This document shows, piece by piece, positions 25,408-25,596 of a DNA stretch of 25,596 nt. The stretch covers positions 1-25,596 of the forward strand of contig NZ_CABKRX010000077.1 in NCBI RefSeq assembly GCF_902374955.1. Reading direction: 5' to 3'. This DNA comes from Bacillus massilioanorexius. GTDB taxonomy: Bacteria; Bacillota; Bacilli; Bacillales; DSM-1321. The translations under genes were made by a program, and so were the position numbers. The notes under the pieces are model-generated. The model made no database searches. It was not told where the DNA came from and saw only the letters and a list, made by a program, of their open reading frames with translations. How positions within the stretch are numbered: the stretch's first letter is position 1; each line of letters opens with the position of its first letter.

Positions 25408-25596
25408 ATTTTTTTTTGAGAATTTCTTGACTTTCTTATGCTAATTAGTTTATTCCTTCAATAGCAACTCTAAACCTATAGATTTTTCTTTTTATCACAA
25501 TTTTTCATTATAGTATATTACAATGTAAAAATCTATAGATATTACTTACCCGAAATTAAAATAATTCCTATGGACAAACACATGAAAAAAGCACAA

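Noticed and set aside
1..25596. CRISPR arrays, tRNA/rRNA genes, transposases, integrases
   Set aside because: None seen on either strand; no regularly spaced repeats, no CCA-ended cloverleaf sequences and no transposase or integrase motifs in the frames.

Overview
The window comes from a low-GC Gram-positive of the Bacillaceae. The right-hand third has the conserved Bacillus-type macromolecular synthesis neighbourhood, all on the minus strand: a YqxD-like protein, dnaG, rpoD (sigA), cccA, trmK and a Nif3-like gene (yqfO in B. subtilis). The first residues of the primase do not match the B. subtilis or B. cereus-group proteins as I remember them, so I do not name a genus. Shine-Dalgarno sites are strong (AAGGAGG type), and several apparent longer ORF starts (TTG or GTG) were replaced by SD-supported starts.

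Layout from right to left (the direction of transcription for all genes but one). 25596-20506: promoter region, yqxD-like, dnaG, rpoD with a branched terminator, an unrecognised five-helix membrane protein, and cccA with a clear terminator. 20381-18491: a separate promoter with a palindrome over its -10, then the coupled pair trmK and nif3. 17538-18406, plus strand: a MerR/TipAS-type regulator with a textbook 19-bp-spacer promoter and operator; its reading frame runs through its own terminator hairpin. 17331-12281: two tandem paralogous genes for large STAND-ATPase/LuxR (MalT-like) regulators, followed by two strong stem-loops. 12067-227: an exopolysaccharide/capsule operon that probably continues past the left edge.

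The polysaccharide operon starts with the regulatory module: Wzz-like modulator, BY-type tyrosine kinase, PHP-type tyrosine phosphatase. It continues with galU (UDP-glucose supply), an EpsC/PglF-type UDP-sugar 4,6-dehydratase, a PLP aminotransferase, an EpsL-type phosphoglycosyl transferase, an ExoA-like GT2, a GT4, an EpsG-like polymerase and another GT2. Together these would make an amino-dideoxy-sugar-primed repeat unit, extend it, polymerise it and control its length through tyrosine phosphorylation. No Wzx flippase and no acetyltransferase are seen here; they may lie to the left.

The points most worth checking are: galU, which is frameshifted at an A9 tract and also carries an in-frame duplication of its C-terminal 34 residues; the paired giant regulators sitting directly upstream of the operon; the junction between this accessory cluster and the housekeeping sigA block; and a hairpin with a seven-codon ORF in front of galU. 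Bases 1-226 hold no gene I can support.
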